Shown here: positions 25,158 to 35,065 of the stretch, piece after piece
How the letters are laid out: every line of letters begins with the position of its first letter
How positions within the stretch are numbered: the stretch's first letter is position 1
Assembly: GCF_900313035.1 (NCBI RefSeq)
Contig: NZ_OMPS01000044.1
Location: 62,001 to 126,000, forward strand
DNA from: Ruegeria sp. EL01
Lineage (GTDB): Bacteria; Pseudomonadota; Alphaproteobacteria; Rhodobacterales; Rhodobacteraceae
DNA: 64,000 bases
Direction: 5' to 3'
Translations under genes and position numbers: made by a program
Notes under the pieces: model-generated
The model's database searches: none
What the model was told of the DNA's origin: nothing
The model's input: the letters and a program-made list of their open reading frames with translations, nothing else

Positions 25158-25181
25158 AGTGCTCTCATCTAGGATACGCAT

Positions 25182-27332
25182 ATGTTTGATGTAACAAAGA
25201 AATCAATTCAGTGGGGCGAAGAGACGCTGACACTGGAAACCGGCAAGGTTGCCCGTCAGGCCGACGGCAGTGTGATTGCCACGCTGGGCGAAACCAGCGT
25301 CATGGCAAACGTGACCTTTGCGCGGAAGCAAAAACCCGGTCAAGACTTTTTCCCTCTGACCGTCCACTACCAAGAGAAATACTATGCCGCCGGTAAGGTT
25401 CCGGGTGGCTTTTTCAAGCGCGAAGCGCGCCCGACGGAAAAAGAGACGCTGACAGCGCGTCTGATCGACCGTCCGATCCGCCCGCTGTTCGTTGACGGCT
25501 TCAAGAACGAAGTTCTGGTGATGTGCACCGTGCTGAGCCACGATCTGGTCAACGATCCCGACATGGTTGCAATGATCGCCGCCTCTGCCGCACTGACCAT
25601 TTCTGGCGCACCGTTCAGGGGTCCGATCGCGGGTTGCCGCGTTGGCTTCGAGGATGGCGATTACGTCCTGAACCCGACCGTAGACGACATGCAAGACCTG
25701 CGCCTGAACCCTGAACAGCGTCTGGACCTGGTTGTTGCCGGCACCAAAGACGCCGTGATGATGGTTGAATCGGAAGCGTACGAGCTGTCCGAGGCCGAAA
25801 TGCTGGGTGCGGTCAAATTCGCACATGAGCAGATTCAGCCGGTGATCGACCTGATCATTGATCTGGCCGAAGATGCCGCAAAAGAACCTTTCGATTTTCA
25901 GCCTGCTGATTACTCGGAACTGTATGAAGCGGTCAAAGCTGCTGGCGAAACCGAGATGCGTGCCGCATTTGCGATCAGCGACAAGCAAGAGCGTACCGCC
26001 GCAGTGTCTGCTGCCCGTGACACCATCAAAGCCGCTTTGACCGAAGAGCAGCTGGATGACGCGAACCTCGGATCGGCCTTGAAAAAGCTTGAGGCTGGCA
26101 TTCTGCGCGGTGACGTTGTCAAAACCGGCAAGCGTATTGACGGTCGTGCAACCGACGAGATCCGCGACATCGTTTCGGAAACCGGAATGCTGCCCCGGAC
26201 CCATGGCTCGGCCTTGTTCACCCGTGGTGAAACGCAAGCGCTGGCCGTGACCACGCTGGGCACCGGCGACGATGAGCAGTTCATCGACGCGCTGCATGGC
26301 AACTTCAAATCGAACTTCCTGCTGCATTACAACTTCCCTCCCTACTCGGTTGGTGAAGCGGGTCGCGTGGGCCCTCCGGGACGTCGTGAGATTGGTCACG
26401 GCAAACTGGCATGGCGCGCGTTGCAGGCGGTTTTGCCTGCGGCAACCGACTTCCCTTATACGATCCGTATCGTGTCCGAGATCACTGAATCCAACGGCTC
26501 CAGCTCGATGGCTTCGGTCTGCGGTGGCTCCCTGTCGATGATGGATGCGGGCGTTCCGCTGAAATCGGCAGTTGCCGGTGTGGCCATGGGTCTGATCCTG
26601 GAAGATGACGGCGAATACGCCATCCTGTCAGACATTCTGGGTGACGAAGACCACTTGGGCGACATGGACTTCAAAGTGGCGGGTACCGAAAACGGCATCA
26701 CCTCGCTGCAGATGGACATCAAGGTTGCGGGCATCACGCCCGAGATCATGGAGAAAGCCCTGGCGCAAGCCAAGGACGGCCGGATGCACATCCTGGGCGA
26801 GATGGGCAAAGCCCTGTCCGAGACCAACGAATTCTCGGTCCACGCCCCGCGCATCGAGACCATGAACATCCCGACTGACAAGATCCGTGAAGTGATCGGT
26901 TCTGGTGGCAAGGTCATCCGTGAGATCGTTGAGGTTTCGGGTGCCAAGGTCGACATCAACGACGACGGCGTCATCAAGATCGCCTCGCCTGATGGGGAAT
27001 CGATCAAGAAGGCCTATGAGATGATCCACTCGATCGTCGCTGAACCGGAAGAAGGTCAGGTTTACACCGGCAAGGTCGTCAAAATCGTCGACTTCGGTGC
27101 CTTCGTGAACTTCTTTGGCAAGCGTGACGGTCTGGTGCACGTGTCCCAGATCGAAAACCGCCGCCTGAACCATCCGTCAGACGTTCTGAAGGAAGGCCAG
27201 GAGGTGAAGGTCAAGCTGCTGGGCTTTGACGATCGCGGCAAAGTACGCCTGTCGATGAAAATCGTTGATCAGGAAACCGGCGAAGAGATCGCTCCTGAGA
27301 AAAAAGAAAAGAAGGAAGAAGGCGCAGAATAA
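25182..27332 (+). CDS. pnp: Polyribonucleotide nucleotidyltransferase (PNPase)
   Basis: 716 residues, full length. PNPase degrades RNA 3' to 5' by phosphorolysis as a trimer and is part of the degradosome. Order: first RNase PH domain (residues 1-145), helical domain, second RNase PH domain with the catalytic region [21 protein letters not shown] domain ([15 protein letters not shown], near 568) and S1 domain ([18 protein letters not shown], near 628), then a lysine/glutamate-rich tail. AGGA lies eight bases before the ATG. rpsO, its common partner elsewhere, is not in this window. A strong terminator follows. Confidence 0.98.
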   Translation: MFDVTKKSIQWGEETLTLETGKVARQADGSVIATLGETSVMANVTFARKQKPGQDFFPLTVHYQEKYYAAGKVPGGFFKREARPTEKETLTARLIDRPIRPLFVDGFKNEVLVMCTVLSHDLVNDPDMVAMIAASAALTISGAPFRGPIAGCRVGFEDGDYVLNPTVDDMQDLRLNPEQRLDLVVAGTKDAVMMVESEAYELSEAEMLGAVKFAHEQIQPVIDLIIDLAEDAAKEPFDFQPADYSELYEAVKAAGETEMRAAFAISDKQERTAAVSAARDTIKAALTEEQLDDANLGSALKKLEAGILRGDVVKTGKRIDGRATDEIRDIVSETGMLPRTHGSALFTRGETQALAVTTLGTGDDEQFIDALHGNFKSNFLLHYNFPPYSVGEAGRVGPPGRREIGHGKLAWRALQAVLPAATDFPYTIRIVSEITESNGSSSMASVCGGSLSMMDAGVPLKSAVAGVAMGLILEDDGEYAILSDILGDEDHLGDMDFKVAGTENGITSLQMDIKVAGITPEIMEKALAQAKDGRMHILGEMGKALSETNEFSVHAPRIETMNIPTDKIREVIGSGGKVIREIVEVSGAKVDINDDGVIKIASPDGESIKKAYEMIHSIVAEPEEGQVYTGKVVKIVDFGAFVNFFGKRDGLVHVSQIENRRLNHPSDVLKEGQEVKVKLLGFDDRGKVRLSMKIVDQETGEEIAPEKKEKKEEGAE

Positions 27333-27356
27333 CCTGCCCTTCCCCTTCGAGTTTGA

Positions 27357-27388
27357 AAGACCCCGGTTCTGGCCGGGGTCTTTTTTTT
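27357..27388 (+). terminator. Rho-independent terminator of pnp
   Basis: Ten-base perfect stem AAGACCCCGG with a six-base loop, followed by a run of eight T, 24 bases after the pnp stop. Confidence 0.92.
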
Positions 27389-27581
27389 GCATGTAGCAAA
27401 TCTCAAACGTTAGGCGTGAAGGCAAGGGGCGTCCCAAGCTCAATGCGCGCCACCTCGTCTTCTGTAATGGTTCAACCCCGGCCCAGCTTGTTGCTGTGAA
27501 CACCGCTAGGCATATGCACGCTATACGCGTATACTCTCAGGACTACTTAAACTTTAAGCTTTCCTGAGGCGTATTACAGCC

Positions 27582-28580
27582 ATGAAGTTTATTACAATTT
27601 ACCAGATTAACAGCGACCCGTTGAGCAATACAAATGTCACGGTTCTGCAATCCTTTCAGGTTGCGATCACTGATAGTGACGATGCGTTGGAAGATCCTGA
27701 TGCGGATGGCGGCACGCAGCTTGACGTCAGCGGCGTTCCCGGATTCATCGGCAATTCCACAAACTTCCAGACCTTCGAAACCTATAGTGGAAATGTCGGT
27801 GGAAATCCGGTCACCTTCACGCTGCTGCAGTTTTCCAGCCCGCAATACATTGTCGTCACCTCTGGCCAGGTTCAGGTGGGCGAGGTCATTGCCGGTACCA
27901 ATAATTCGATCAACACGGCCCCACCCGTCGACTACGACACACTGCCGACATTTGTTTGCTTCACCGCAGGCTCGCATATCCAAACACCAACGGGACTGCG
28001 TAGGATTGAGACGCTGCACCCCGGTGATCGGGTATATGTCGGCGACGGCAGTATCAAACCTGTTCGCTGGATCGGACGACGGCGATTGTCGGCACCTGAG
28101 CTGCAACAGGACCCGCATCTGTGCCCTATTCGGATCAAGAAGGGCAGTTTCGGCGAGGATTGCCCCAGCCGCGACCTTCTGGTCTCGCCCCAACATCGGA
28201 TTGCGGTCTCCTCAGTGAGGATGGAGCTTTACTACGCTGATCCGGTCATGCTCGCCCCGGCCAAAGGGCTGCTTGATGGTGAGACAATCACTCAGGAGTC
28301 ACCCGACCGGGGTGTTGAATACATCCATATCCTGTTTGACCAGCATGAATTGGTGAATGTCGAGGGCGTCTGGTCTGAGTCCTTCTTTCCCGGCACCGTA
28401 ACGCTTGACGCACTGGCCGCAGAAACCAAACGCGAACTGTTCGATCTGTTTCGAGAACTGATGTCCAGAGACACCGGGTACGGAGATACGGCTTTGCCTG
28501 TTATGAAACCGTACGAGGCTCGGTTATTGCAACAAGATTTTTCTGTCCTGCAAGGGCATAGGGCGCCCCTGTCGGCGTGA
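27582..28580 (+). CDS. Hint (Hedgehog/intein) domain protein
   Basis: 332 residues, no signal peptide. The N-terminal 120 residues are Asp/Gly/Thr-rich beta-type sequence of unknown family. The Hint domain starts at C126 ([17 protein letters not shown]), continues with LHPGDRVYV and KPVRWIGRR, and has the later block SPQHRI and [10 protein letters not shown]. This is the Hint_2 type common in Rhodobacterales, usually attached to secreted calcium-binding proteins. Here it is a short stand-alone protein. The nucleophile cysteine and block histidines are present, so self-processing is possible. It has its own 250-base upstream region after the pnp terminator. Confidence 0.8.
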   Translation: MKFITIYQINSDPLSNTNVTVLQSFQVAITDSDDALEDPDADGGTQLDVSGVPGFIGNSTNFQTFETYSGNVGGNPVTFTLLQFSSPQYIVVTSGQVQVGEVIAGTNNSINTAPPVDYDTLPTFVCFTAGSHIQTPTGLRRIETLHPGDRVYVGDGSIKPVRWIGRRRLSAPELQQDPHLCPIRIKKGSFGEDCPSRDLLVSPQHRIAVSSVRMELYYADPVMLAPAKGLLDGETITQESPDRGVEYIHILFDQHELVNVEGVWSESFFPGTVTLDALAAETKRELFDLFRELMSRDTGYGDTALPVMKPYEARLLQQDFSVLQGHRAPLSA

Positions 28581-28978
28581 CGCTCGGGTTCGCCCAAGTT
28601 AGCCTGAGAACGATCTGTATCCGTTTCGACCGGCGCAATGATTTACGAACCATTCAAATGGCAGCATTTGCCTCCGGTTTCACACCTCCGCATAGCGTCG
28701 TATTTTAGCACTGGGCATGCGTTCCTTCGTCATCCGCATGTCTACCTGTACAGCCCGGCAGCCCAATCCCAAACTGCTGTGCAGGGACCTACCCAGTGCT
28801 GAGCGGTTCGAGGCTGTGGTCGGAACGCGGATCAGATCGCTGATGTCAACGTCCATCGCAAGAGACTGCAACCTCCATTATCCCTTCGCCCTGCAAGCCG
28901 CGGAAATCGGCGAAACCCTCGCGCAGAAAGATGCAATGAGCTTAGCAGGGATTAGGGGGCCTATGGCCCCCTTCCATA
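28581..28978. other. Intergenic region, possible gene relic
   Basis: 398 bases between the Hint gene and the convergent peroxiredoxin gene. A nine-base inverted repeat (AGCACTGGG at 28707-28715, its complement at 28792-28800) brackets about 76 bases, and a GGGGGCC-TAT-GGCCCCC hairpin lies at 28955-28971. Short ORFs on both strands show no recognisable domains. Confidence 0.4.
28955..28971. terminator. GC hairpin after the peroxiredoxin gene
   Basis: Perfect seven-base arms with a three-base loop, eight bases past the peroxiredoxin stop on the minus strand. No T tract follows on that strand, so its strength as a terminator is uncertain. Confidence 0.45.
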
Positions 28979-29629
28979 TTACGATGGCGCTTTGGTTTTG
29001 CGCAGATAAGGGAAGATCGTCTCGAACTCGCCGAATTTCGCCTTGGCGTCTTCATTCGAAACGCTGGGTGGGATGATGACATCTTCACCCGGCATCCAGT
29101 TTGCCGGCGTCGCAACACCCTTTGAGCTCATCTGAAGACCATCCAGCGCGCGCAGGATCTCGGCGAAGTTCCGACCCACTGTCATCGGGTATGTCATCGA
29201 CAACTTCAGTTGCTTGTCGGGCCCGATGATAAAGACCGAGCGCACCGTGGCGCTGTCGGCTGGCGTGCGGCCATCGGGCAAATAGGCCTCGGCGGGCAGC
29301 ATGTCGAAGGCTTTGGATACGGCCAAACCGTCATCGGCGATGATCGGGAAGCCGGGGTTGGCTTTGCCGTATTCTTCGATGTCCTTTTTCCATTTTTTGT
29401 GGTCTTCGACACCATCCACAGATACGCCGATGACCTTGGTGTTTCGCGCGGCCCATTCATCGTTCAACTGGGCAACCGCCGAGAATTCGGTCGTGCAGAC
29501 AGGCGTGAAGTCTTTCGGGTGTGAAAACAGGATGGCCCAATTGTCGCCGATCCAGTCATGAAACTGAATGGTGCCTTGATCCGTTTCTGCCGTGAAATTC
29601 GGGACCGTATCGTTGATGCGCAAACCCAT
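28979..29629 (-). CDS. 1-Cys (Prx6-type) peroxiredoxin
   Basis: 216 residues. The active site DFTPVCTTEFS carries the peroxidatic cysteine near residue 45, and there is no C-terminal resolving VCP motif, which defines the Prx6/1-Cys group. The C-terminal dimerisation extension (GVATPANWMPGEDVIIPPSVS) matches the family. It reduces hydrogen or organic peroxides in the cytoplasm. Monocistronic by position, with its own promoter region facing the aldehyde dehydrogenase gene. Confidence 0.92.
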   Translation of the reverse strand: MGLRINDTVPNFTAETDQGTIQFHDWIGDNWAILFSHPKDFTPVCTTEFSAVAQLNDEWAARNTKVIGVSVDGVEDHKKWKKDIEEYGKANPGFPIIADDGLAVSKAFDMLPAEAYLPDGRTPADSATVRSVFIIGPDKQLKLSMTYPMTVGRNFAEILRALDGLQMSSKGVATPANWMPGEDVIIPPSVSNEDAKAKFGEFETIFPYLRKTKAPS

Positions 29630-29850
29630 GGGGCATCTCCTTTCCTGTTAAAAACCGAGTCGGTTGCTGTAAACCTAAACACTTTGTGCGCAGGTTAAAC
29701 CATCGGTTTGGGGCCGCCGAATTTATTTCGCATTGTTTTGCCTGAAAAAATTTGATCAAATTTTGATCTCTCCCTCTTGCCGGGCGTGCATACCGGTGCC
29801 AGAGTGACCGCGAAACCGCCCCAGTGGCTGTATGGTCAGGAGGATCTACC

Positions 29851-31290
29851 ATGATCGAAAAACGCGATTTCTATGTCAACGGACAGTGGGTTGCCCCGTC
29901 TGCGGCGAATGACTTCGAGGTGATCGACCCGTCGACCGAAGAGCCTTGCGCGGTGATCTCTCTGGGGTGTGAAGCCGATACCAACGCCGCTGTTGCTGCC
30001 GCCAAGGCCGCGCTGCCAGGCTGGATGGCGACACCGGTCGAAGACCGCATTGCCTTGGTCGAAAAACTGATCGGCAACTACCAAACCCGCGCCGAGGATT
30101 TGGCACAGGCCATGTCGCATGAGATGGGTGCACCCATAGACATGGCGCGCAACCAACAGGTTGGGGCCGGGTCTTGGCATCTTCAGGGTTTTGTCCAAGC
30201 CGCCAAGGCTTTCGCGTTCGAGCGCCCGCTGGGTGATCACGCCCCCAATGATCGTATTATCCATGAGGCGGTGGGCGTTGCGGCCCTGATCACACCGTGG
30301 AACTGGCCAATGAATCAGGTCACACTCAAAGTCGGTGCGGCGGCGATTGCCGGGTGCACCATGGTTCTGAAGCCCTCGGAACAAAGCCCGCTGAACGCGA
30401 TGATCTTTGCCGAGATGATGGATGAGGCCGGGTTCCCGGCGGGCGTCTTTAATCTGGTGAATGGGGATGGTGTGGGCGTTGGTTCGCAACTGTCCGCGCA
30501 TCCCGATGTGGATATGGTCAGCTTCACCGGCTCAACCCGCGCAGGCACCGCCATTTCCAAGGCCGCGGCGGACACGCTGAAGAAGGTGCATCTTGAACTC
30601 GGCGGCAAAGGCGCGAACGTGGTGTTTGCAGATGCCGATGAAAAAGCCGTCAAACGCGGTGTGCTGCATATGATGAACAACACCGGCCAGAGCTGTAACG
30701 CGCCCAGCCGCATGCTGGTGCAGCGCCCGATTTATGATCAGGCCGTCGAAACGGCTGCTGAGGTGGCGAACAAGGTTTCGGTCGGCCCTGCGTCAGAGGA
30801 AGGCCGCCATATCGGCCCCGTCGTGAACGAATTACAGTGGGGCAAAATTCAGGATCTGATCCAGAAGGGGATCGACGAAGGTGCCCGTCTGGTCGCCGGT
30901 GGTACCGGGCGCCCCGAAGGGTTGAACAAGGGCTTTTATGTGCGCCCAACGGTCTTTGCCGATGCAAACAACCAGATGACCATTGCGCGCGAGGAAATCT
31001 TTGGCCCGGTCCTGACCATGATCCCTTTCGACACCGAAGAAGAAGCGGTCGAAATCGCCAATGATACGCCCTACGGCCTGACCAATTATGTCCAGACCCA
31101 AGACGGCGACCGCGCCAACCGCATGGCACGAACTCTTCGGTCGGGCATGGTTGAGATGAACGGCAAGTCGCGCAGTGCGGGTTCACCCTTTGGCGGCATG
31201 AAGCAATCCGGCAATGGCCGCGAAGGTGGTCTGTGGGGACTGGAAGATTTCCTTGAGGTCAAGGCTGTGGGCGGCTGGGCCGCTGAGTAG
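29851..31290 (+). CDS. NAD(P)-dependent aldehyde dehydrogenase
   Basis: 479 residues from the ATG at 29851, preceded by AGGAGG. Aldehyde dehydrogenase superfamily with TPWNWPMNQ, KPSEQSPL, FTGSTRAG, the general-base glutamate in LELGGKGAN and the catalytic cysteine in NNTGQSCNAPSR. It oxidises an aldehyde to the acid with NAD(P)+; the substrate is not evident. Clear terminator downstream. The gene stands alone. Confidence 0.9.
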   Translation: MIEKRDFYVNGQWVAPSAANDFEVIDPSTEEPCAVISLGCEADTNAAVAAAKAALPGWMATPVEDRIALVEKLIGNYQTRAEDLAQAMSHEMGAPIDMARNQQVGAGSWHLQGFVQAAKAFAFERPLGDHAPNDRIIHEAVGVAALITPWNWPMNQVTLKVGAAAIAGCTMVLKPSEQSPLNAMIFAEMMDEAGFPAGVFNLVNGDGVGVGSQLSAHPDVDMVSFTGSTRAGTAISKAAADTLKKVHLELGGKGANVVFADADEKAVKRGVLHMMNNTGQSCNAPSRMLVQRPIYDQAVETAAEVANKVSVGPASEEGRHIGPVVNELQWGKIQDLIQKGIDEGARLVAGGTGRPEGLNKGFYVRPTVFADANNQMTIAREEIFGPVLTMIPFDTEEEAVEIANDTPYGLTNYVQTQDGDRANRMARTLRSGMVEMNGKSRSAGSPFGGMKQSGNGREGGLWGLEDFLEVKAVGGWAAE

Positions 31291-31312
31291 CACCCCATCT
31301 GACGACATAATT

Positions 31313-31346
31313 GGGCGAGGCGCAGCGTTGTGCCTCGCCCTTTTTT
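31313..31346 (+). terminator. Rho-independent terminator of the aldehyde dehydrogenase gene
   Basis: Nine-base stem GGGCGAGGC with its complement, followed by six T. It touches the stop codon of the convergent glyoxalase-superfamily gene. Confidence 0.88.
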
Positions 31347-31779
31347 AGGCTGGTCGCACCACCAATTGCGGCTCACCATCAGAGGTGTGTCGTGTGGATC
31401 GACCGTCCCACCCGACTTCGCCGGTGACGCGTTGCCGAAGGGCCGAGAAACTGTCGAACCGAACCACATCAACGGGCGCATCGAAATGCAGGGTGACACG
31501 TCGATGTGCACCGTCGCCCAGCAGGGTCAGACCACGAATTTCCGCGGTGAAGGGTTGTCCCAGATAGTGCCCAGACACCCGATCACCAACGCGCAGGCGC
31601 ATCCGGTTTCCGGCCATCGCGTGCAACGTGTTCCAGTCTTTGACCCCATGTTGATGAGCAACCAGCTCAAGCGCTTCGCTATGCGACAGCGCTGTCCCGG
31701 CATGGTCGAGTTTTTCGCGCAGCCGTTTGGCCTGCGCCTTCAGCTCCTCAAGCGGAGCGATGTCTTGTAAATGTGTCAT
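31345..31779 (-). CDS. Glyoxalase-superfamily-type small protein
   Basis: 144 residues from the ATG at 31779 (AAGGAAACGAGG upstream). The N-terminal 55 residues (LKAQAKRLREKL, LSHSEALELVAHQHGVKDWN) match the helical domain annotated in many alphaproteobacterial 'glyoxalase superfamily' proteins. The C-terminal part is beta-rich (VGDRVSGHYLGQPFTAEIRG). No metal site is obvious, so enzymatic activity is doubtful. It lies downstream of nothing obvious and converges on the terminator. Confidence 0.6.
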   Translation of the reverse strand: MTHLQDIAPLEELKAQAKRLREKLDHAGTALSHSEALELVAHQHGVKDWNTLHAMAGNRMRLRVGDRVSGHYLGQPFTAEIRGLTLLGDGAHRRVTLHFDAPVDVVRFDSFSALRQRVTGEVGWDGRSTRHTSDGEPQLVVRPA

Positions 31780-31947
31780 GCCTCGTTTCCTTGAACGGGC
31801 GCAAAGTCTGGACGGTGTTCGCATTGCCATCCGCGCGCCTGGAAAAGGCAACAGATGCTTGTTCGACCGGGTTTCACCAAAGCCAAATGGCTGCGAACGG
31901 CGGGGGACCCGAACCTGCGCAGTTTGTGACACCGAGGGCGCGATCTG

Positions 31948-32844
31948 TCAATCAGACACCACTGCCTTCAATTCGCTGTCCGGCTCCAGGTGGATCACAA
32001 ACACCGATCCCGGGTATTCCTTCAGCAAGGCGGCCTCGATATCGTCGCAAATCTCATGCGCGGCGGCAACCGACATGGTGCCAGCGACAACAAGATGAAA
32101 CTCGACAAAAATGATGCTGGCCGATCTGCGCCCGCGCAGGTCATGATACTCCAGCGCCGGGCCAAGGTTGGAATCGATGGCGTTGCGCACGGACTGTAAC
32201 TCGGCCTCGGACAAGGACACATCCATCAGCCCGTCCACCGAGGAGCGGATGACCTTCCAGCCCTCCCAGAGGATGTTCAGGGCAACCAGTATCGCGAGGA
32301 TCGGATCAAGGATCAGCCATCCGGTTGCCATGGCAAACAACAACCCGATCACAACTCCGACCGAGGTTATGACATCGGTGAAGATATGCTTGGCGCTGGC
32401 CTCAAGCGCGGGGGACCGGGCGCGCCGGCCAACCCGAAGCAGGACGAATGCCCAAGCGCCGTTCAGACAGGTTGCAATCGCGTTGATCGCGATACCCAGA
32501 AATGGCGCGTCGCTTAGATGGGGCGAGGCAAGCGCAGCCGTGGCTTCGCGTATGATCAGAAGGGCCGCCAGCACAATCAGAATACCTTCGACCACGGCCG
32601 AGAGATACTCGGCCTTTTTGTGCCCGAAGGGGTGTTTCTTGTCCGGGGGTTTTCCGGAAATCCAGACCGCGAAATAGGCCAGCGACGCCGCCGCGACATT
32701 CACGATGGTTTCCAAAGCGTCCGAGAACAGGGCAACCGACCCGGTCAACCACCAGGCCAGAAGTTTCAAAGCCAGAATTACGATGGAAACCGGAATGGCC
32801 AAGGCGGCGAAAGTCCGGGGTGTCAGCTGAGTGTCCTGCGTCAT
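31948..32844 (-). CDS. Cation diffusion facilitator (CDF) metal transporter
   Basis: 298 residues with about five to six membrane helices. Metal-site motifs of the family are present: FSDALET in TM2 and AKHIFTDVITS in TM5, with the cytoplasmic KKHPFGHKKAEY loop. The C-terminal cytoplasmic domain ends in histidine-containing segments (EFHLVVAG, AAAHEICDDIE). It exports zinc, iron, cobalt or manganese in exchange for protons; the TM2 S-D and TM5 H-D pattern does not settle the metal. Confidence 0.9.
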   Translation of the reverse strand: MTQDTQLTPRTFAALAIPVSIVILALKLLAWWLTGSVALFSDALETIVNVAAASLAYFAVWISGKPPDKKHPFGHKKAEYLSAVVEGILIVLAALLIIREATAALASPHLSDAPFLGIAINAIATCLNGAWAFVLLRVGRRARSPALEASAKHIFTDVITSVGVVIGLLFAMATGWLILDPILAILVALNILWEGWKVIRSSVDGLMDVSLSEAELQSVRNAIDSNLGPALEYHDLRGRRSASIIFVEFHLVVAGTMSVAAAHEICDDIEAALLKEYPGSVFVIHLEPDSELKAVVSD

Positions 32845-32897
32845 TGCCCATGATGTAACACAGGAATTCCCATCGCGCGCCGCCTTTTTGGCAGCGC

Positions 32898-33749
32898 CTA
32901 AGCGTCAGCCTGCGCCGCCTCATAGGCCAACATCGCGCGTTTCACAGGCAGGCCCCAGTGATAGCCGCCCAGACCGCCGGATTTGCGCAAGGCACGATGG
33001 CAGGGGATCAGCCAGCTGACCGGGTTTCGACCTACGGCGGTGCCCACGGCCCGCACCGCCTGTGGCGATCCGACCCGCTGTGCAATCTCGGAGTAGGTGG
33101 TGACCTGACCGGACGGGATGTGCATCAGCGCCTCCCACACTTTGATCTGAAGGGGGGAGCCGATCAAGTAGAGCGGTGTCGTCTCAAGCCGGTCGCTGGC
33201 CGATCCAAAGGCGCTGAGCACCCAGGGGCGCATACGCATCGGATCTTCGACATACGCGGCGTTGGGCCAGCGTGAAAGCATATCTTCCATGGCAGCTTCC
33301 TCGCCGGATTCAGCCCCGAAGGCGATGCCGCAGATACCCTTGTCTGTGCCCATGACCAGCGCCGGACCAAAGGGGCTTTCGAACCAACCCCAATAGATCG
33401 TCAGCCCGCCGCCCTTACGGGCGTATTCGCCGGGGCTCATGGATTCCCATTTCACGAACAGATCATGCAGGCGTCCACTGCCGGACAGGCCGACATTATG
33501 GGCGGTTTCCAGCGTGCTGAAGCGTTCGCGCAGCAGCGCCTTGGCATGGCCCAACGTCAAGTATTGCTGGTACCGCTTTGGCGACACCCCGGTCCAACGC
33601 GAAAACAGGCGTTGAAAATGCGCCGGGCTCATATCCATCTGACGCGCCAGCTCATCCAGGCTGAGCGGTTCGGCGCTTTCATCGATCAGATCGATGGCGC
33701 GGCGCATCACGTTAAAATGGTAACCGGTCTCTGGGGTCTGGACGTTCAT
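32898..33749 (-). CDS. AraC-HTH / methylated-DNA-cysteine methyltransferase (Ada-like)
   Basis: 283 residues. An AraC-type DNA-binding domain (residues 15-110: LARQMDMSPAHFQRLFSRW) is fused to an O6-alkylguanine-DNA alkyltransferase domain with the acceptor cysteine in SWLIPCHRAL. The N-terminal zinc-cysteine phosphotriester sensor of E. coli Ada is absent, so this is the shorter Ada-C/AraC fusion. It repairs O6-methylguanine and may act as a regulator. Monocistronic by position. Confidence 0.9.
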   Translation of the reverse strand: MNVQTPETGYHFNVMRRAIDLIDESAEPLSLDELARQMDMSPAHFQRLFSRWTGVSPKRYQQYLTLGHAKALLRERFSTLETAHNVGLSGSGRLHDLFVKWESMSPGEYARKGGGLTIYWGWFESPFGPALVMGTDKGICGIAFGAESGEEAAMEDMLSRWPNAAYVEDPMRMRPWVLSAFGSASDRLETTPLYLIGSPLQIKVWEALMHIPSGQVTTYSEIAQRVGSPQAVRAVGTAVGRNPVSWLIPCHRALRKSGGLGGYHWGLPVKRAMLAYEAAQADA

Positions 33750-33824
33750 GGTCGCACTCCTTTACCCGATCAAAACTAACTGATCCGATCCGAAGTGCGA
33801 CCCGATTCTTGCGCTTTTGACCGG

Positions 33825-34868
33825 TCAGACGGCAGGCATCAGCGTATAGGGCTCAGCATCTTCCGGCGGGGCGACTTTTTCCATCAGGTTGATACTGACA
33901 TGGGGCCAGCGGATCAGACCGGGTTGGCCATCAAACCGAGGGAAGAAATCGAGGCCAACATTTTGCAGATACATCAACATCAGTTTCGGCTCACCGCCGA
34001 TGCCGGGTTCATCCAGCTCAAGAATCCAGAAGATCGAATCCATGACCGCCGCATTGGCCTGTTTGACGATGAACGGGATGTTGACGATACCCGCATCCTG
34101 AAGCGCGGTATTGAACGGCAGCACGGTCGTGCGTTTCACATTACCTGGCATACCTGCCTGCAGCAGCAGCTGCGGATGCACCGGATCGAACCCTGGGAAT
34201 CCAGGGGCCGCGATGGTGCCCTTGAACGGGTTGTCATGATAATGGAGGTAAGGTGCCAGATATCCGCTGTTCAGGTCTTTGGTCGCGCCTTCAGGCAGGC
34301 CGTCTACCGCGGGGATGGTAGGTGGTCCGTCCATAATGGCAGACTCCCCCAGCCCCAACAGGGAATCCCCGTGCGGCACCGTCCCAAGACGCGCCACATC
34401 TAGATTGTCAGTCGTGAAGTTGGTCATATGCAGGAACAGCCCGGGTTCATGATGGATCGCCAAATCCGCGGGTCCGGCCAGACCGCTGTCGGGGCGATCT
34501 TCAGCCGCAAGCTGTGCGATCGATTGCTGATAATCCAGCGTGACGACAAATTGGTCGGTGTTGATCGTTAGATCGCCCGTGGCCGGGTTTGGGCGCTGAA
34601 TACCACGGTTCGGGACCGCCTTGTCCACCGTGGTGAATTGCAGCGTTTCCTCAAATTGATTGACCAGCAGACGATAGTTGATCCGGCTGTCGGGCTCGGT
34701 CGCAAAGGGCAGCGCAATCATGTTCCAGCCGCGCCCCCGGGTGCTGTCCGCATTCTTCCAGACACCCGGCAAAAGCTTCATTGGGCCAAGATCTTCGTCA
34801 CCCTGATGGGCCAATTCAACAGACCGGTAACGAGATTGCATTTTCTGGGCGAGTTCGGGATTAGCCAT
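33825..34868 (-). CDS. Nitrobindin-like heme-binding-family protein (predicted)
   Basis: 347 residues from the ATG at 34868 (AAAGG upstream); no signal peptide. The N-terminal LPGVWKNADSTRGRGWNMIALPF and the later NRGIQRPNP and IHHEPGLFLH segments resemble large proteins annotated as heme-binding with a lipocalin-like fold. There is no CxxCH. The function is not established. It is divergent from nth with a gap of about 200 bases that holds no convincing gene. Confidence 0.5.
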   Translation of the reverse strand: MANPELAQKMQSRYRSVELAHQGDEDLGPMKLLPGVWKNADSTRGRGWNMIALPFATEPDSRINYRLLVNQFEETLQFTTVDKAVPNRGIQRPNPATGDLTINTDQFVVTLDYQQSIAQLAAEDRPDSGLAGPADLAIHHEPGLFLHMTNFTTDNLDVARLGTVPHGDSLLGLGESAIMDGPPTIPAVDGLPEGATKDLNSGYLAPYLHYHDNPFKGTIAAPGFPGFDPVHPQLLLQAGMPGNVKRTTVLPFNTALQDAGIVNIPFIVKQANAAVMDSIFWILELDEPGIGGEPKLMLMYLQNVGLDFFPRFDGQPGLIRWPHVSINLMEKVAPPEDAEPYTLMPAV

Positions 34869-35065
34869 AGCTATGCCTTTCAATAACAATGAAATGTTCC
34901 GCAAATGCGGTAAAAAATGCGCCTAAAAATACGAATAGCGCAGACATAATGTACCACAGAAACCTGAGTTCTGCGCGCAGCGGGTGGTAGCTGGGCAGAT
35001 TCTTGCCCGTGTCCTTGTCCGAACATCGGGTTGCCCTGCCTCGAAATCCGTGCATACCGTCCCGC

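Noticed and set aside
25203..26399. 398-codon open frame antisense to pnp
   Set aside because: It is a complement-frame shadow of a highly conserved GC-rich gene, with low-complexity composition and no domain.
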